DNA of 64,000 nucleotides. Source: Orientallactaga sibirica. Lineage: Eukaryota > Chordata > Mammalia > Rodentia > Dipodidae. Below, piece by piece: positions 42,765-52,963 of this stretch (position 1 is the first letter of the stretch; each line of letters starts with the position of its first letter). The stretch covers positions 39,137,501 to 39,201,500 of the forward strand of contig JAEOAD010000015.1 in the NCBI GenBank assembly GCA_036365145.1. The letters run 5' to 3'. The notes below the pieces were generated by a model. It ran no database searches and was not told the origin of the DNA. It saw only the letters and a program-made list of their open reading frames with translations. A program made the position numbers and the translations under genes.

Positions 42765-42930
42765 AGCTGTGTGTAATCAAGCCCCAGCTGCTGGATAGGA
42801 TGCGGCTGTTTGGGGGTCACCTATGCTCCCATAAGTGAGCCCAATAAACTTGCTGGCTCACCAAGCTGGATTCGAATGGAATCATTGCTTTGATCTATCA
42901 CAGGTGCCCTATGTAGGGAGAGTATTTATT
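41600..42930 (+). repeat. Old L1-type 3' region
   Basis: CTTGTTGGCCAGAGAGGCCCCTGAG and CCCCCAAAACAATCTAAGCC match the reverse complement of 45950-46030. Later parts (GAGAACATCATGGAAAAGAG, GCCATTGCCATCCCG, CCCATAAGTGAGCCCAATAAAC) match 37740. The 137-codon frame at 41883-42296 has no recognised domain and is treated as part of the repeat. A CA run at 42738-42764 lies inside. Confidence 0.6.
42738..42764. repeat. (CA)n microsatellite
   Basis: Thirteen AC units within the old L1-type element. Confidence 0.95.
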
Positions 42931-42934
42931 CAGG

Positions 42935-43675
42935 TCTCTCCAGGAAAAATTAACACAACAGCACCATTGAAGCAAGCCAGCAGAGCGACCAGGGAGCATG
43001 AGGTCAGGCCACACATGAGCTCAGGTAACTAGTGGCTTAGCACCACTCTTCAGGCCTCAGGCAAACATCTCCACAGCCCTTTACAGACCTAGAACCAAGC
43101 AGAGCTGGTACTAAAGTTCCAGCTCAGCTATGCTGGTTCCATGGAAAGCCACTAAACCTGCTGGATACCTAGCTCAGGAAGTCAGTGAAACAGTAGAGAA
43201 AAATCAGGGTTTCTGCCATCACAGAGCTTCATCTTACGTTAAAGACTATTGTTAAAATGCTATAGTTTGATCACAACTGTGATAGGGCACTTGTAGTCAT
43301 TGATGGTCTACCATTAAGCAACAGTGAATTGGGGTTATGCTTATACCCCAAATAGCAGTAAATTAGACACATAAAAGTTTCTCACTTCAAAAACAGGCTG
43401 ATACAATCCTGCGTGGTCAATCCTATGGGTTCCTTCTGCCTAGCTGCTACACCACCTAGGGCTTTACTCTCCTGCAGTCATGGAGAGACCTGAGTTTTCT
43501 GCTGACTGGCTGATACCAAAGCTATTAAGTCATAATCCTGCCCATCAGAAAGGAGGGAGAGCTAGTCTACTCTCTTTAAGCACTCTCCTTGGGAATTTCA
43601 CACATAACTTTCTTGAATTGCCATACTTAGCTGCAAGAGAAGCAGGAAATCTTCATTTTAGATGAACATGTGCTC
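42935..43675. other. Unassigned stretch
   Basis: No recognised element. The 61-65 codon frames (42835-43032, 43480-43665) show no domain. Confidence 0.35.
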
Positions 43676-43694
43676 AACTAAAGAATGTGTGTTC

Positions 43695-44023
43695 GAAGGA
43701 CCCAATCTGAAGCAATTTAAGGAAAGAGTTTATTTTGGATTCTAGTCCCAGACACTAGAGTACATGATGGCAGGGAATGCAAGACAGGAGATGGAAGCTA
43801 GGGTCACTCACATGCCCCACCAGTAAGGAGGACGTAGAGAGACCAAGAACAGCAAGCAGGGGTGGACTACGAAACCTGAAGGCCTGCCTCCAGTGACACA
43901 CTCTTCCATCAAGGCTCTACCTCCTGAAGGTTCTGCAAACACCCAAGATAGCACCACGTTGCTAAGGACCAAGTGTTCACAAATATCAGTCTATGGAGGA
44001 CATTACATTCAAACCACCTTATG
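43695..44023 (-). mobile_element. ERVL-MaLR LTR, truncated
   Basis: Minus-strand LTR: GGTGGTTTGAATGTAATGTC start, AAAATAAACTCTTTCCTTAAATTGCTTC near its 3' end, cut before the usual AAGTAACTAA end. The cut coincides with the left edge of the retrocopy. Confidence 0.75.
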
Positions 44024-44506
44024 GTTGCTAGTGCAAATTCATCTGGGCAGTGTTTTAGATTAATTAGCCACCACTGAATTGTCAAGTGCAAAAAAGGAAA
44101 GTGAATAGCTACTATGTTTGAATATATTTTTATTTAGAATAGCCACAAAACATCAATTGTTTAATCAACTGAGTTGAATTAATAATCAGCAGTTTTATAT
44201 GAATGAGAAAAGCTCAATTTAATAACTAAATGAAAGACATAATTTCATAAAATGGGAAAATATATTTGAATTTAATATTCTTAATATTTTTTCACAATAA
44301 CATATGGTTGCTTGCCTAATTAAATAAATGGGATTATGAATCTATTGTATTTTTGCATTTTATGAAAACAAATTTAACTAATGTCTTTAAGAGCAAAGTA
44401 AATGAATATTATAGGAAATTACTACAATATAAAATGTGCATATATGCAAGTAATTGCTTTTTACAAAAACTTTTGAAATAAACAATGTATCTTCCAATTT
44501 ATAAAA
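43695..44506 (+). pseudogene. Likely retrocopy of a non-coding transcript carrying an antisense MaLR LTR
   Basis: AAAGAATGTGTGTTC occurs at 43680-43694 and 44507-44521, bracketing an 812-bp insert. The insert ends AAATAAACAATG... then about 20 bases and an A tail (TATAAAAAAAG), as a polyadenylated RNA would. The first 330 bp are an inverted MaLR LTR truncated at the duplication boundary; the rest (44024-44500) is AT-rich and unrecognised. This fits L1-mediated retroposition of a 5'-truncated RNA. Source gene unknown. Confidence 0.55.
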
Positions 44507-44521
44507 AAAGAATGTGTGTTC

Positions 44522-44671
44522 AGGGCTCAGTACCCACATAAAGCCAGATGAACAAAGTGGTGAATGCATCTTGAGTTCCTTTGCAGTGGCTTGAGGCCCT
44601 GGCACACCCAGTCACTCTCTTTGGCTCGCTTCTCTCTATCTCTTTCTGCTTACAAATAAATACATTTTAAA
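44522..44671 (+). repeat. ID-like SINE, 5'-truncated
   Basis: Starts mid-element (AGGGCTCAGTACCCACATAAAGCC) and ends CAAATAAATACATTTTAAAA. AAAGAATGTGTGTTC (44507-44521) and AAAGAACGTGTGTTC (44672-44686) are its duplications, reusing the site already duplicated by the retrocopy. Confidence 0.9.
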
Positions 44672-44799
44672 AAAGAACGTGTGTTCTATTACTTGACAAT
44701 AGGGAGAATGTGAATGCTATGGGGCAACTAGCAGTTGCTACTTCAGGTAATATACAATAGTGTCAACATCTCAAATACAAGAGTCACACAACCCTGAGA

Positions 44800-44985
44800 T
44801 CCATTTCTTTTCTTTTCTTTTTTTAATCTTTTTGGTTTCTTGAGGTAGGGCCTTGCACTAGCACAGGCTGACCTGGAATTCAGAACTCACTATGTATTCT
44901 CAGGATGGCCTCAAACTCATAGCAATTCTCTTACCTCTGTCTCCTAAGTGCTGAGATTAAAAGCGTGAGCCACCACACCAGGCCT
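44800..44985 (-). repeat. B1 SINE
   Basis: Inverted B1 (TTCTTGAGGTAGGGCCTTGC ... CTAAGTGCTGAGATTAAAAGCGTGAGCC). CCATTTCT words at 44802-44809 and 44990-44997 probably mark its target duplication. Confidence 0.9.
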
Positions 44986-45074
44986 GAATTCCATTTCTAA
45001 TGTCTATTCCTAGCTATGTGATGTTGAGCAAAGCAGTTTCCTCTTCCTGGGCTTATTTCTTTCTTTCTTTTTTT

Positions 45075-46140
45075 TAACTTTTTTTTTATTGTCAGCTTCC
45101 ATACTTACAGACAATAAACCATGATAATCTCTCTCCTCCCCCACCTTCCCCTTCACAAATCCACACTCCATCATATCCCCTCCCTCTCTCCATTAGAATT
45201 TTATTTTAATGTTATAATTTTTTTTCCACCACTGAAAGGTCATGGATATTGAGGCCAATTTCTGTCTGGATGATTGCATTGTAAGCAGTCCTACCCTTCC
45301 TTTGGCTCTTACATTCTTTCCACCACCTCTTGGATAATGGACCCTGAGCTTTGGAGGGTGTGATAGAGATGTTTCAGTGCTGAACACTCCTCTGTCACTT
45401 CTTCTCAGCACTATGGTGCCTTTTGGGTCATTCCAGTGGTCACCACCATCTGAAAAGAGAAGCTTCTCTAACCAAAAGTGAGAGTAGCATTAATATATGG
45501 GTATGAACATTAAGTAAAGTGCTTACAGGGCAGTTTGGTGAGCATAGTATATACATTTAGCCAGACAAGAGCAGGAATTACATTCCTAAGGCTCATGACC
45601 TCCCCTGCCATAGGCTTTTGATTAGGTGTTCAGTACCAGGCATGTATTCCCTCCCATATAGTGGGTCTACAGTCCAATTAGAGAGCAGTTGGTTAGCCCC
45701 ATAACAGACATGCCACTATTGTACCTGTAGGTTAATTTGACCTGTCTGGCCAAACTTGAGGCTTCCAGTGTCCACTGTTTTCACTGCTGATGACTTCTGT
45801 CTCCCATAAGACTGCATGCAGTGCAGCTTTTCCCAGCTTTCTGTCAGATGGTCAATAGGGAGAAGGTTTTCTGCTCACTCCCAGTTTGATATCTCAGTGA
45901 CCTTGTGGCCCAGACATGTAGAGTCTTCAGCAATAGGGTCTTATAATCTATTTCTGGTGGGAAACCAAGAGCCTTGGCAATAGCCTATAATGTTTTGGGA
46001 GTATCAGGGACCTCCCTGGCCAACAACTCACTGGAAGGTACCCCATCTCTGGCACTGAAACTTTTCTAATAACCATCTATGGCTTCTGGGTATGCCATAA
46101 TCCAAAAAATGTAGGTTATCATATAGCTTATTCACAATAT
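45075..46140 (-). repeat. Rodent L1-type 3' end, minus strand
   Basis: On the minus strand it reads through GGCCACAAGGTCACTGAGAT, GGGAAAAGCTGCACTGCATG, ACTTTTGGTTAGAGAAGCTT and GGGTCCATTATCCAAGAGGT, ending in a G-rich run and GACAATAAAAAAAAAGTT. The order matches 19160-19650 with more upstream sequence. No intact reverse transcriptase frame lies in the window. Confidence 0.75.
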
Positions 46141-46264
46141 CCTGAATTTATTTATTTCTTATTTATTATTTGGGAGGGAATACATCCCTGATACTGAGAA
46201 CCTACAACAGGGGTAGTCATGAGCCCTAGGAGTGTAATGTCTGCTGGTGTCTGGCTAAATATAT

Positions 46265-46500
46265 ATATACTATCCTCACTGCCCAGTAAACACTTCTCTT
46301 AATATCCATACCCATATATTAATGCTACTCTCACTTTTGGTTAGAGAAGCTTCTCTTTTCAGATGGTGGTGACCTTGGGATGACTTAGAGGGCACCATGG
46401 TGCTGAGAAAAGGGACAAAGGAGTGCTTAGCACTGAAACATCTCTAGCACACTTTCCAAGGCTCAGGGTCCATTGCGGAAGAGGTGGAGGAAAGAAGGAC
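46265..46500 (+). repeat. Rodent L1-type 3' fragment, plus strand
   Basis: CCCATATATTAATGCTACTC, ACTTTTGGTTAGAGAAGCTT, GGCTCAGGGTCCATTGCGGA match 19190-19360 and the reverse complement of 45330-45520. It lies head to head with the minus-strand copy above. Confidence 0.8.
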
Positions 46501-46669
46501 TATCCTGAATTTTGATTAAACCTCCCCCCACCCTTCTTTTACTCAATCTCTTCCCCTAACCTTGCTTAGGCCATCCCATCCACAGTAGCCTGTTCATGTA
46601 CTTAGATATATACAATACCAACCCCTTAAGTTCACCCCTCTCGTCCTGGGCTTGTTTCTTTAAACACAC

Positions 46670-46860
46670 AGTGCATATGCATTATTTACCAGGCACTATT
46701 CTAAGTACCTTGCATACAGTGCTATTTTTAACCTCGCAAATATGAGCTGAGTAGTACTACCATCCCCACCTTTTGTATACAAGGCAACTGAAGCTCAGAG
46801 TACAAAGATGACTTTCCTGATGTTAGCCTAATGAAACATGTTTAGTGAGAGCCTGCTCAA
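46670..46860 (-). repeat. MIR, long copy
   Basis: GCATTATTTACCAGGCACTATTCTAAGTACCTTGCATAC, ACTACCATCCCCACCTTTTG and GGCAACTGAAGCTCAGAG follow the inverted MIR order. Confidence 0.8.
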
Positions 46861-46864
46861 CTCC

Positions 46865-48080
46865 AGGCTCTGTACTGGACTCTAGAGATGCTCTGAATAA
46901 TCAGATATGGTCCCAACATGGTCAGGTTCCCAGCTGGAGGGAGACAGCAGCTGGCCTGCTGTCTCACTCTGCCAGACTTACCCCCATCACATATGTGCAA
47001 GGACGTGGGGACTCAATATATAGGAAAGATGGCAAAATATTTCTTTGCTGTGCTTCAAAGCAGCCAGCCTATACCCACAATAGTTATTTGAGAGCTTTGC
47101 ACCCAAACAAGTGCAGCACAGATTGCTCACAGAAGGGACTAGCTGGTGCAAGAGGGAGAAGTCCCCTCAGCAGCAGCTTGGTCACTGAAAAGCACCACCT
47201 GGAGCAACACAGTGACAGCAACTCTGATATCAGAGCCAACCTCCTGGTCACAGAGCACTAGCAGATCCATTCATACTGCCTGAGGTCATTTTGTAGTCAA
47301 GTATCGTGGAGCTTTAAGGAGCAAAGTCACTTGTCCAGGTGACTCAGGAAGCATCAGAGGCTGGTGTTGCAGGAAGTAAAGATAGAAGTGTACTTCCTGT
47401 TTGGTGTGAGAATTGTTGTGGGGCTCAAAAGGGGCCTTGACCCTGACTAGGTCAAGAGGATGGGCATAAAAGCCTTTATAGAGCTTGGTATCTTCTAGCA
47501 GGAGTGGAGATACAGTGGCAGGAGTGCATGATGGCCCCCAGGGACCCTGTGGTAGGGCTTTGCAACAAGCAGTCAAAATGCTTCACTCCCGCTTCCGGTC
47601 AGCCACTCAGGAAACTGGCTGAAACCCTCCCAGACACAGGCCTCCGTATACTTATGTACAACCAGGCACAGGAGGGTCCCTTGGGAGATTGTCACCCCAG
47701 AGTCTCCTCTCACTTTGGGCCTGTCACTGGTCACATGAGGCAGGTACACATTCTACACACTAGACCTGTTCCAGATGAGGGGCCTTCTACATAGCCTATG
47801 AGTACTTTACAGGAGTGGGACCCAGAGACAGGGAAGAGGGAGCCAGGGGGACCCTGACTTCCCCAGCTGGCCCTTGGACTCCTCGCCTGTAGAAAGAGAT
47901 AGCAGTGAAGTACCTCCATAGGACAAAGTAGCAGCCAACCTCACCTATACCAAGCACAGTGCCCAGCACATAAATGCCCTCAGCAAATGAGGCCTCCCTC
48001 CCCTACCCCTGCTTTGTCCAAGAGAAAACCCTCAGAAATTCATGATTCAGAGCAGATGAAGCTAGGTGCCAGAGCTGGCG
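46865..48080. other. Unassigned stretch
   Basis: The 138-codon plus frame (46845-47261) starts inside the MIR and lacks a domain. CAAAGTCACTTGTCCAGGTGACTCAGGAAGCATCAGAGG at 47323-47361 looks like an inverted MIR core. ACAGTGCCCAGCACATAAATGCCCTCAGCAAATG (47958-47991) resembles a MIR/L2 3' end. Confidence 0.4.
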
Positions 48081-48084
48081 CTCA

Positions 48085-48185
48085 GTGCCTCGTGTTATCA
48101 TGATACTTGAGACCAGTGAGGAGAGATTTTTCCAAGCTCACAAAGTGTAGTGCGTTGGCAGGCAGTGCACTGAGGTCCAGGGACA
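48085..48185 (-). repeat. MIR fragment
   Basis: CCAAGCTCACAAAGTGTAGTGCGTTGGCAGGCAG lies in the context of an inverted MIR core. Weak. Confidence 0.4.
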
Positions 48186-48189
48186 CCCA

Positions 48190-48555
48190 TCTTCAGGATT
48201 TCACCAACCATGGCACTGTTGAACTTATGGGGTAGCAGGGTTGGGAGGGGGGCTTTAATGCAAAGTGAGAGATGTACAGACTCATTCCAGCCCAGCTGAA
48301 CATTCAAGAAACCCAACCCAGCCACATCCGCATCCCATCTCCACTGCCTGTTGGCTTTGAGGACCGATGGTGTTATTTGTGAGTTTTGACATTTGCCCCT
48401 TCCCCAAGTCCCTACCCTCTTTCCTGTTTGGCCTGTGAATTGGAAAGGGCTGTAAACAGGCAGGCAGGCTCCTGGCCCCAGGGCTGAAGGGCCTGTCAGC
48501 CAGCCAGGGGAAAGGTAGGGCCCAGGGGACCCCCCGCCCCCACTCACCCCACACA
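48190..48555. other. Unassigned stretch
   Basis: GC-rich DNA. The overlapping minus frames (149 codons 48098-48547; 90 codons 48282-48554) have no domain. Confidence 0.35.
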
Positions 48556-48559
48556 GCCC

Positions 48560-48905
48560 AGCTGAAGAACTTGTAAAGACAGGATTTGTTTGTTTTTTTG
48601 GATCTGGCTCAGAATCTGGCTGAGGCCAGGCCCTTTGGGGAAAAGCAACTTTTAAATAAATGCTTCAAGATTGTGCAAACATTTCAGTAGTATTGGAGGC
48701 CTGGTGTTCTGGGTCAGGGAGGGAAAAAAATACCCGTCAATCACCTAGAGATGAAAACCTGATAGCAGAGCGGTTGGTGAGGATGAGGGCTTGGGTTGCA
48801 AATCTCAGTTGTGGCTGGCTGAGACCACACTACACTTAAGCCCGCTCTCAAAAAATCATTTGCATGTTAATCAGTAGAGCAGCCGTACTTGACAGACACT
48901 GAGAG
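48560..48905. promoter_or_regulatory. Candidate conserved non-coding element with octamer motif
   Basis: Repeat-free block with GCAACTTTTAAATAAATGC, GTGCAAACATTTC (forkhead-like), CCCGTCAATCACC (PBX/HOX-like) and ATTTGCATGTTAAT (POU octamer plus homeodomain core, 48859-48872), then TTGACAGAC (MEIS-like). The motif calls are direct readings; the enhancer role is inferred. Confidence 0.45.
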
Positions 48906-48984
48906 CACCCTGAGCTGGCTGGCCATGAGACCATGATGCGTGCAGAAAGGATGCAACTTGGAGGCGCACAGAACTGGATTTCAG

Positions 48985-49165
48985 CCCTGGCTTTGCCTCT
49001 GATTAGCTCTACCGGGTAAGTTGTTCAATGCCACTTGGCCTCAGTATTATCACTGGTAAAATAGGGTTACCGTGTCAATCTCATAAAGATGTGAGAAGTA
49101 AATAAAATACAGATGGCAAGAGCATTGTAACAAATAACAGCAATGTGATTAGCTGCCATTCGTGG
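48985..49165 (+). repeat. MIR, long copy
   Basis: CCCTGGCTTTGCCTCTGATTAGC, TAAGTTGTTCAATGCCACTTGGCCTCAG, ACTGGTAAAATAGGG and ATGTGAGAAGTAAATAAAATAC follow the plus-strand MIR. Confidence 0.8.
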
Positions 49166-49189
49166 GACATTTTCTCTGAGCAAAGACTT

Positions 49190-50435
49190 GCATAAGCTTT
49201 CGGTGATCCTCCAAACCTATAAGGCCTGGCCTGTGAAACTATTCTGTGCTAGATCCATGGTGGCCAAGAGTGAGGCTCAACTTCTGATCTCAGGGCTCAT
49301 GGCCTTGAAGCAAGGAAGTAGGGAGCTGAATCTCAAAAGCATGCACACAGATGCATGGGAAGGGCATGAAGGTGGGAGAGGAATGGCTGTGCTTGCCTCT
49401 GGGCAGAGGGGAGATCTGGACTGGTATGAAAGGATGGGGAGGAGTACTGCAGGCAGGTGGGAGTACTCCAGATGGAGCACCCACCAGGCAAAGGCTCAGA
49501 AGCAGGTCTACCTGCAGTTAGGAGGCAGGTGAGGGCCCCTTGGAAGTAAAGCTGGCAAACAGAGACTGTAGGGAAAGATCAGAGCCTTGCAAGATGAGGG
49601 TCCAACTTGTTTCTCTGGGTCAGTGCAGTTTCCCTAGCTCTACTCCCCCACCATTCCCCTCCCTATGGCTCAATGGTTAAGGCAAGGGCCCCTCCTTTCA
49701 GCCTGTAGATCTCTGCTCTCAGGCCTATCTCAAAGGGGTAAGAGTGCTGTGAGAAGACTAGCATGTTCCACCCATGCTGGGTACCATTATGTTACAGGTG
49801 CACATACACACAGACATACACATGCACACACCTATGTGCGTCAGATCAAAACCACCTGCCTTCCAATCCCAGCTTCTCCATTTCCTCAGTACATACACAG
49901 CAAGGCACATACACAGTGCATGTAAAGCCCAGTGCGGTGCCTGGTGAGGGTAGATATGGTAATGGGGTTCATGGACCCCACTGAAACTCACACTGCCTGT
50001 TCAGACTTCAAAAGGAAACTACCTCATGAGACTGTGCAGCCCAGAACTCAGTCCCCAAGCCTCTCCTTGTACACTTGGGGGCTCAGAGAAGGACGAGAAT
50101 GTATCCAGCTTAGAAGCAAAGAAGCTGTGCACACAGCCTTCCAGAATGTGTAGTCAGTTCTGACTGGAAAGCTAACGGGACTCCAAAGCAGATCCATGTG
50201 TCAAGGGCATTCCATACTGAGGGACAGTGTGGGCAAGCACCCAGTGATGTCTTGGATGGGGCTTGGAGAGAAGTTAGGAAGATCCTGGAGTGCAGGCATG
50301 GAGACCCCAGAGGGGTATGTTTGTGGAGCTGGATGTTCCAGAAAGTCCCAGGGCAGTGACATTGGGTGGGCACGTTAGGGAGATTCCTACAGAGGCAAGC
50401 CTAGAGGCTTGGCCAGGGATGGTGCCAGGAAAGGG
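49190..50435. other. Unassigned stretch with old-repeat scraps
   Basis: GGCAAAGGCTCAGAAGCAGG (49488) and GGGCATTCCATACTGAGGGACAGTGTGGGCAAGCACC (50207-50243) look like further pieces of the old family at 3180. ATGGCTCAATGGTTAAGGCA (49665) may be a decayed tRNA-derived SINE. A CA/TG-rich patch lies at 49800-49835. The 114-codon frame at 49188-49532 has no domain. Confidence 0.4.
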
Positions 50436-50442
50436 TAGAAAA

Positions 50443-50656
50443 TGGGTGTTTTTTTTTTTTTTTTTTTAAGAGAGAGAGTGATCGAGCCAGAGAGAGAGAG
50501 AAAGAACTGGCATTTCAGGGCCTCAGCTACTGCAGTGGAACTCCAGATGCTTGTGCTTGCCTCACCCTTGTGCATCTGGCTTATGTGGGATCTGGAGAGT
50601 GGAACATGGCTCCTTAGGCTATGCAGGCCTTAACCTGTAAGCCATCACTCCAGCCC
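50443..50656 (-). repeat. ID-like SINE
   Basis: Inverted copy with a T22 tail (50447-50468) and head GGGCTGGAGTGATGGCTTAC. The B-box region is partly deleted. Confidence 0.9.
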
Positions 50657-50659
50657 AAA

Positions 50660-51090
50660 AATCGTTATATTTTAGACACTGAGAATTCACAAGTGCCCAC
50701 AATGAACATTGGTCTTCTAGAGGACAATGATGGGGACAGAGTCCACACAAAGGAAACAGACATGCAAGGACTGACACATGGGATTTGACCAGTGGAGAGA
50801 CTCAGAACAGGGGCTTCCACAGTCTCTCCTGCTAGGTACATCAGCCACCCTCATAAAGGCCAAGGCCTTGGGTCCAGAGAGAAGCCTGTGGAACAAGGTG
50901 GAAGAAAGCCCTGCTCCCTTCCAAGGAGGCAGGCATCAAGGGTCATGAATCTCACCTGGAAGAAGCCCATTGTCCCTCCGCCTTGATCTCGGTCTCGGTT
51001 TCTGGCTCCCACTGAGTCCATGCCCAGAGCTGCCCTCAGCCTCTTTCTTAGTGCCTTAGAGCCAGCCCCTGGCCTCTCTGACCTTCAGTC
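50660..51090. other. Unassigned stretch upstream of the CpG island
   Basis: No exon or repeat was recognised. It ends in pyrimidine-rich DNA just before the TATA-like word at 51098. Confidence 0.35.
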
Positions 51091-51097
51091 TCCCTTC

Positions 51098-51104
51098 TAT
51101 AAAG
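51098..51104 (+). promoter_or_regulatory. TATA-like box at the edge of the CpG island
   Basis: TATAAAG preceded by a pyrimidine tract and followed about 25-30 bases later by the start of the CpG-rich zone. The position suits a core promoter reading plus, but no transcript evidence exists here. Confidence 0.3.
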
Positions 51105-51109
51105 AGTTT

Positions 51110-51780
51110 GCCGCAGCAGCTCTGTGAGGGATGTTGCGCAGGCAGACAGGGGCGGGCACGGTTCGAACCCCAGTCCCGAGACCAGTCAGGCAGCCGCTGT
51201 CCCGCCCCTCGGCGTCCTCCCTCTTCCGCTCGCCCCCGCCGCTCCCCAGGCCCAGCACCTTCCCCTCACGGTCCTCCCGTGGCGCCGCCCCCTCCTCCTC
51301 GCGGTCCTCAGAGCCCAAATACGCGACACCTGGAGCAATCGCAGCCGCCCCGCGGCCTGGGCCTCATTATGGCCGGCCCTTATCGCGGCGTGCATCACAT
51401 TATTTCATTTCAAAGAATCCACAGAGAAGCCCGTCCCCGGCCGACAACAGAAAGTAAAAACACAGCTGACTCCCATTAGGGCCCTCTCACAGGCTCCGCG
51501 TGAGGTAATGAAATATGGAAGCGGTGAGATATGTAATGCTTTATTAAGCGGTCTCAGCTACAACGGCGTGCATGCCAATTACGCCTGCAGGCTACCGCCC
51601 GCCCCCGGCCGCCGGACCACCCAGCGCGCGCCCCGGCCCTGCGCGGAGGGAGGAGCGCGGGGAGGAGGGCGAGCGGGAGGGGACCGCGACCGCGGGGAAG
51701 GAGGCAGAGAAGAGGACTAGGAAGGGAGCGAAGGACAGCAGAGGGCCTGGGCCCAGGCCAGCAGCAAAGGTACTGGAGAT
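51110..51780. promoter_or_regulatory. CpG island with AT-rich conserved-looking core
   Basis: Two CpG-dense arms (51130-51370 and 51590-51730) enclose a core at about 51370-51600. The core contains CCTCATTATGGCC, CATCACATTATTTCATTTC, GGTAATGAAATATGG, GAGATATGTAATGC, TTTATTAAGCGG and GCCAATTACGCCTGC. CpGs are scarce elsewhere in the window, so an unmethylated regulatory origin is likely. Frames across it (198 codons 51124-51720; 123 and 108 codons) are alternatives in different frames, low-complexity in the arms, with no domain. A donor-like AAAGGTACTG lies at 51767. It could be a promoter, a non-coding exon or a poised enhancer. Confidence 0.7.
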
Positions 51781-51824
51781 GTGAGACAGGGGAGGGCTCT
51801 CGGAGCCTCCTGGAAGAGTAAGGC

Positions 51825-51930
51825 AATGGCTAGAGTAAGGCTCAGGGAAGGGGAGACTTACTGAGGTCACACAGGGGAATCCTAAGCCAGGGTGGTGGGA
51901 GGTCAGGCCTCCTCTGTCTCCCAATCTAGT
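51825..51930 (-). repeat. MIR fragment
   Basis: GGCTCAGGGAAGGGGAGACTTACTGAGGTCACACAGGGGAATCC is an inverted MIR core. Confidence 0.55.
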
Positions 51931-51934
51931 TTCC

Positions 51935-52565
51935 TTTCCACACTCCTGCGTTTTCCTCTAAGTGGCAAAGTTGTGCTAGTGTGTGGATGAGAGGTGGGCT
52001 TTTTACCTCTGGCCTTCTAAGGCCCCTGAAATCCTGAGTACTCACAGCCCCGCTTCCAGGCACATATGCCCCCTAACTCATCCTACCATTGCCCTCACTT
52101 GTGCACTGAGTATGAACTGAGCTCCCTTACCTGGCCAGGCACTAGGGAGACCAAACACTCCAGCCCCCTGCCCTGGAAGCGTGCTTGCTCACTTTAGCGG
52201 GGGACAAATGACACCTAAATCGGATCATAATCAAGTACCTGTGATACAGAGTTGGGCTGGTCTGCCCAGGCCAGGGAGCAGAGAAAGGACTTCTAAGAAT
52301 ACCCTCTGAAAATTTTGTAAAACTGAATCTCCAGGGTCAACCAGGAATTGTAAGGCATGCTGGGCTGGCTGAGTGTCCCCTGGAGTGCAGTGACAGGAGC
52401 AGGGGAGCTTTTGTTAAGGTAAATTACTTCAATCAGTGGAATGCACAGTGCTCACTCATCTCTCCACAGTTATTTTTAACTTTGCTCCCAATAAGATTTC
52501 CCCAAGGCCCTTCATACCACCTTAAGATGGAAAAGTCCCAACCTCTGTTTTCATCATACTGGCAT
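51935..52565. other. Unassigned stretch
   Basis: CACTGAGTATGAACTGAGCTCCC ... GGCCAGGCACTAGGGAGACC (52103-52152) recalls the start of the old family at 3180. No gene was seen. Confidence 0.35.
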
Positions 52566-52574
52566 CCTTACCCC

Positions 52575-52776
52575 AATTTAAATGTTTTAAATTAATTTTT
52601 TAAATATCTGCGAGCAGAGAAAGAATGGGCACTCCAGGGCCTCTTGTCACTGCAAATGAACTCCAGATGCATGCACAACTTTGTGAATCTGGTTTTATGT
52701 GGGTATTAGGGAATCCAACTCAGGCTATTCAGCTTTGCAGGCAAGAGCCTTTAACCACTAAACTATCTCTCCAGCT
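52575..52776 (-). repeat. ID-like SINE
   Basis: Inverted copy (GGGCACTCCAGGGCCTCTTG ... AACTATCTCTCCAGC), directly followed by a B1. Confidence 0.88.
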
Positions 52777-52781
52777 CAATA

Positions 52782-52963
52782 TTTTTGTTGTTCTTTTTTT
52801 TTTTTTTTTTTTTTTTTCAAGGTCAGGTCTCATTCTTGCCCATGCTGACCTGGAACTCACTCTGTAGTCCCAGACTGGCCTCTGGTCTCGAGCTCACAGC
52901 AGTCCCCCTTCCTCTACTTCTGAAATGCTTGGATTAAAGGCATGTACCACCATGCCCAGCCAA
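52782..52963 (-). repeat. B1 SINE
   Basis: Inverted B1 with a T22 tail (52796-52817) and TGACCTGGAACTCACTCTGT. It abuts the preceding SINE. Confidence 0.9.

Noticed and set aside
51124..51720. 198-codon frame across the CpG island
   Set aside because: GC-rich DNA is stop-poor; three frames are open over much of the same stretch, and the arms code for biased proline/arginine/serine runs. The AT-rich core reads better as binding sites than as codons.
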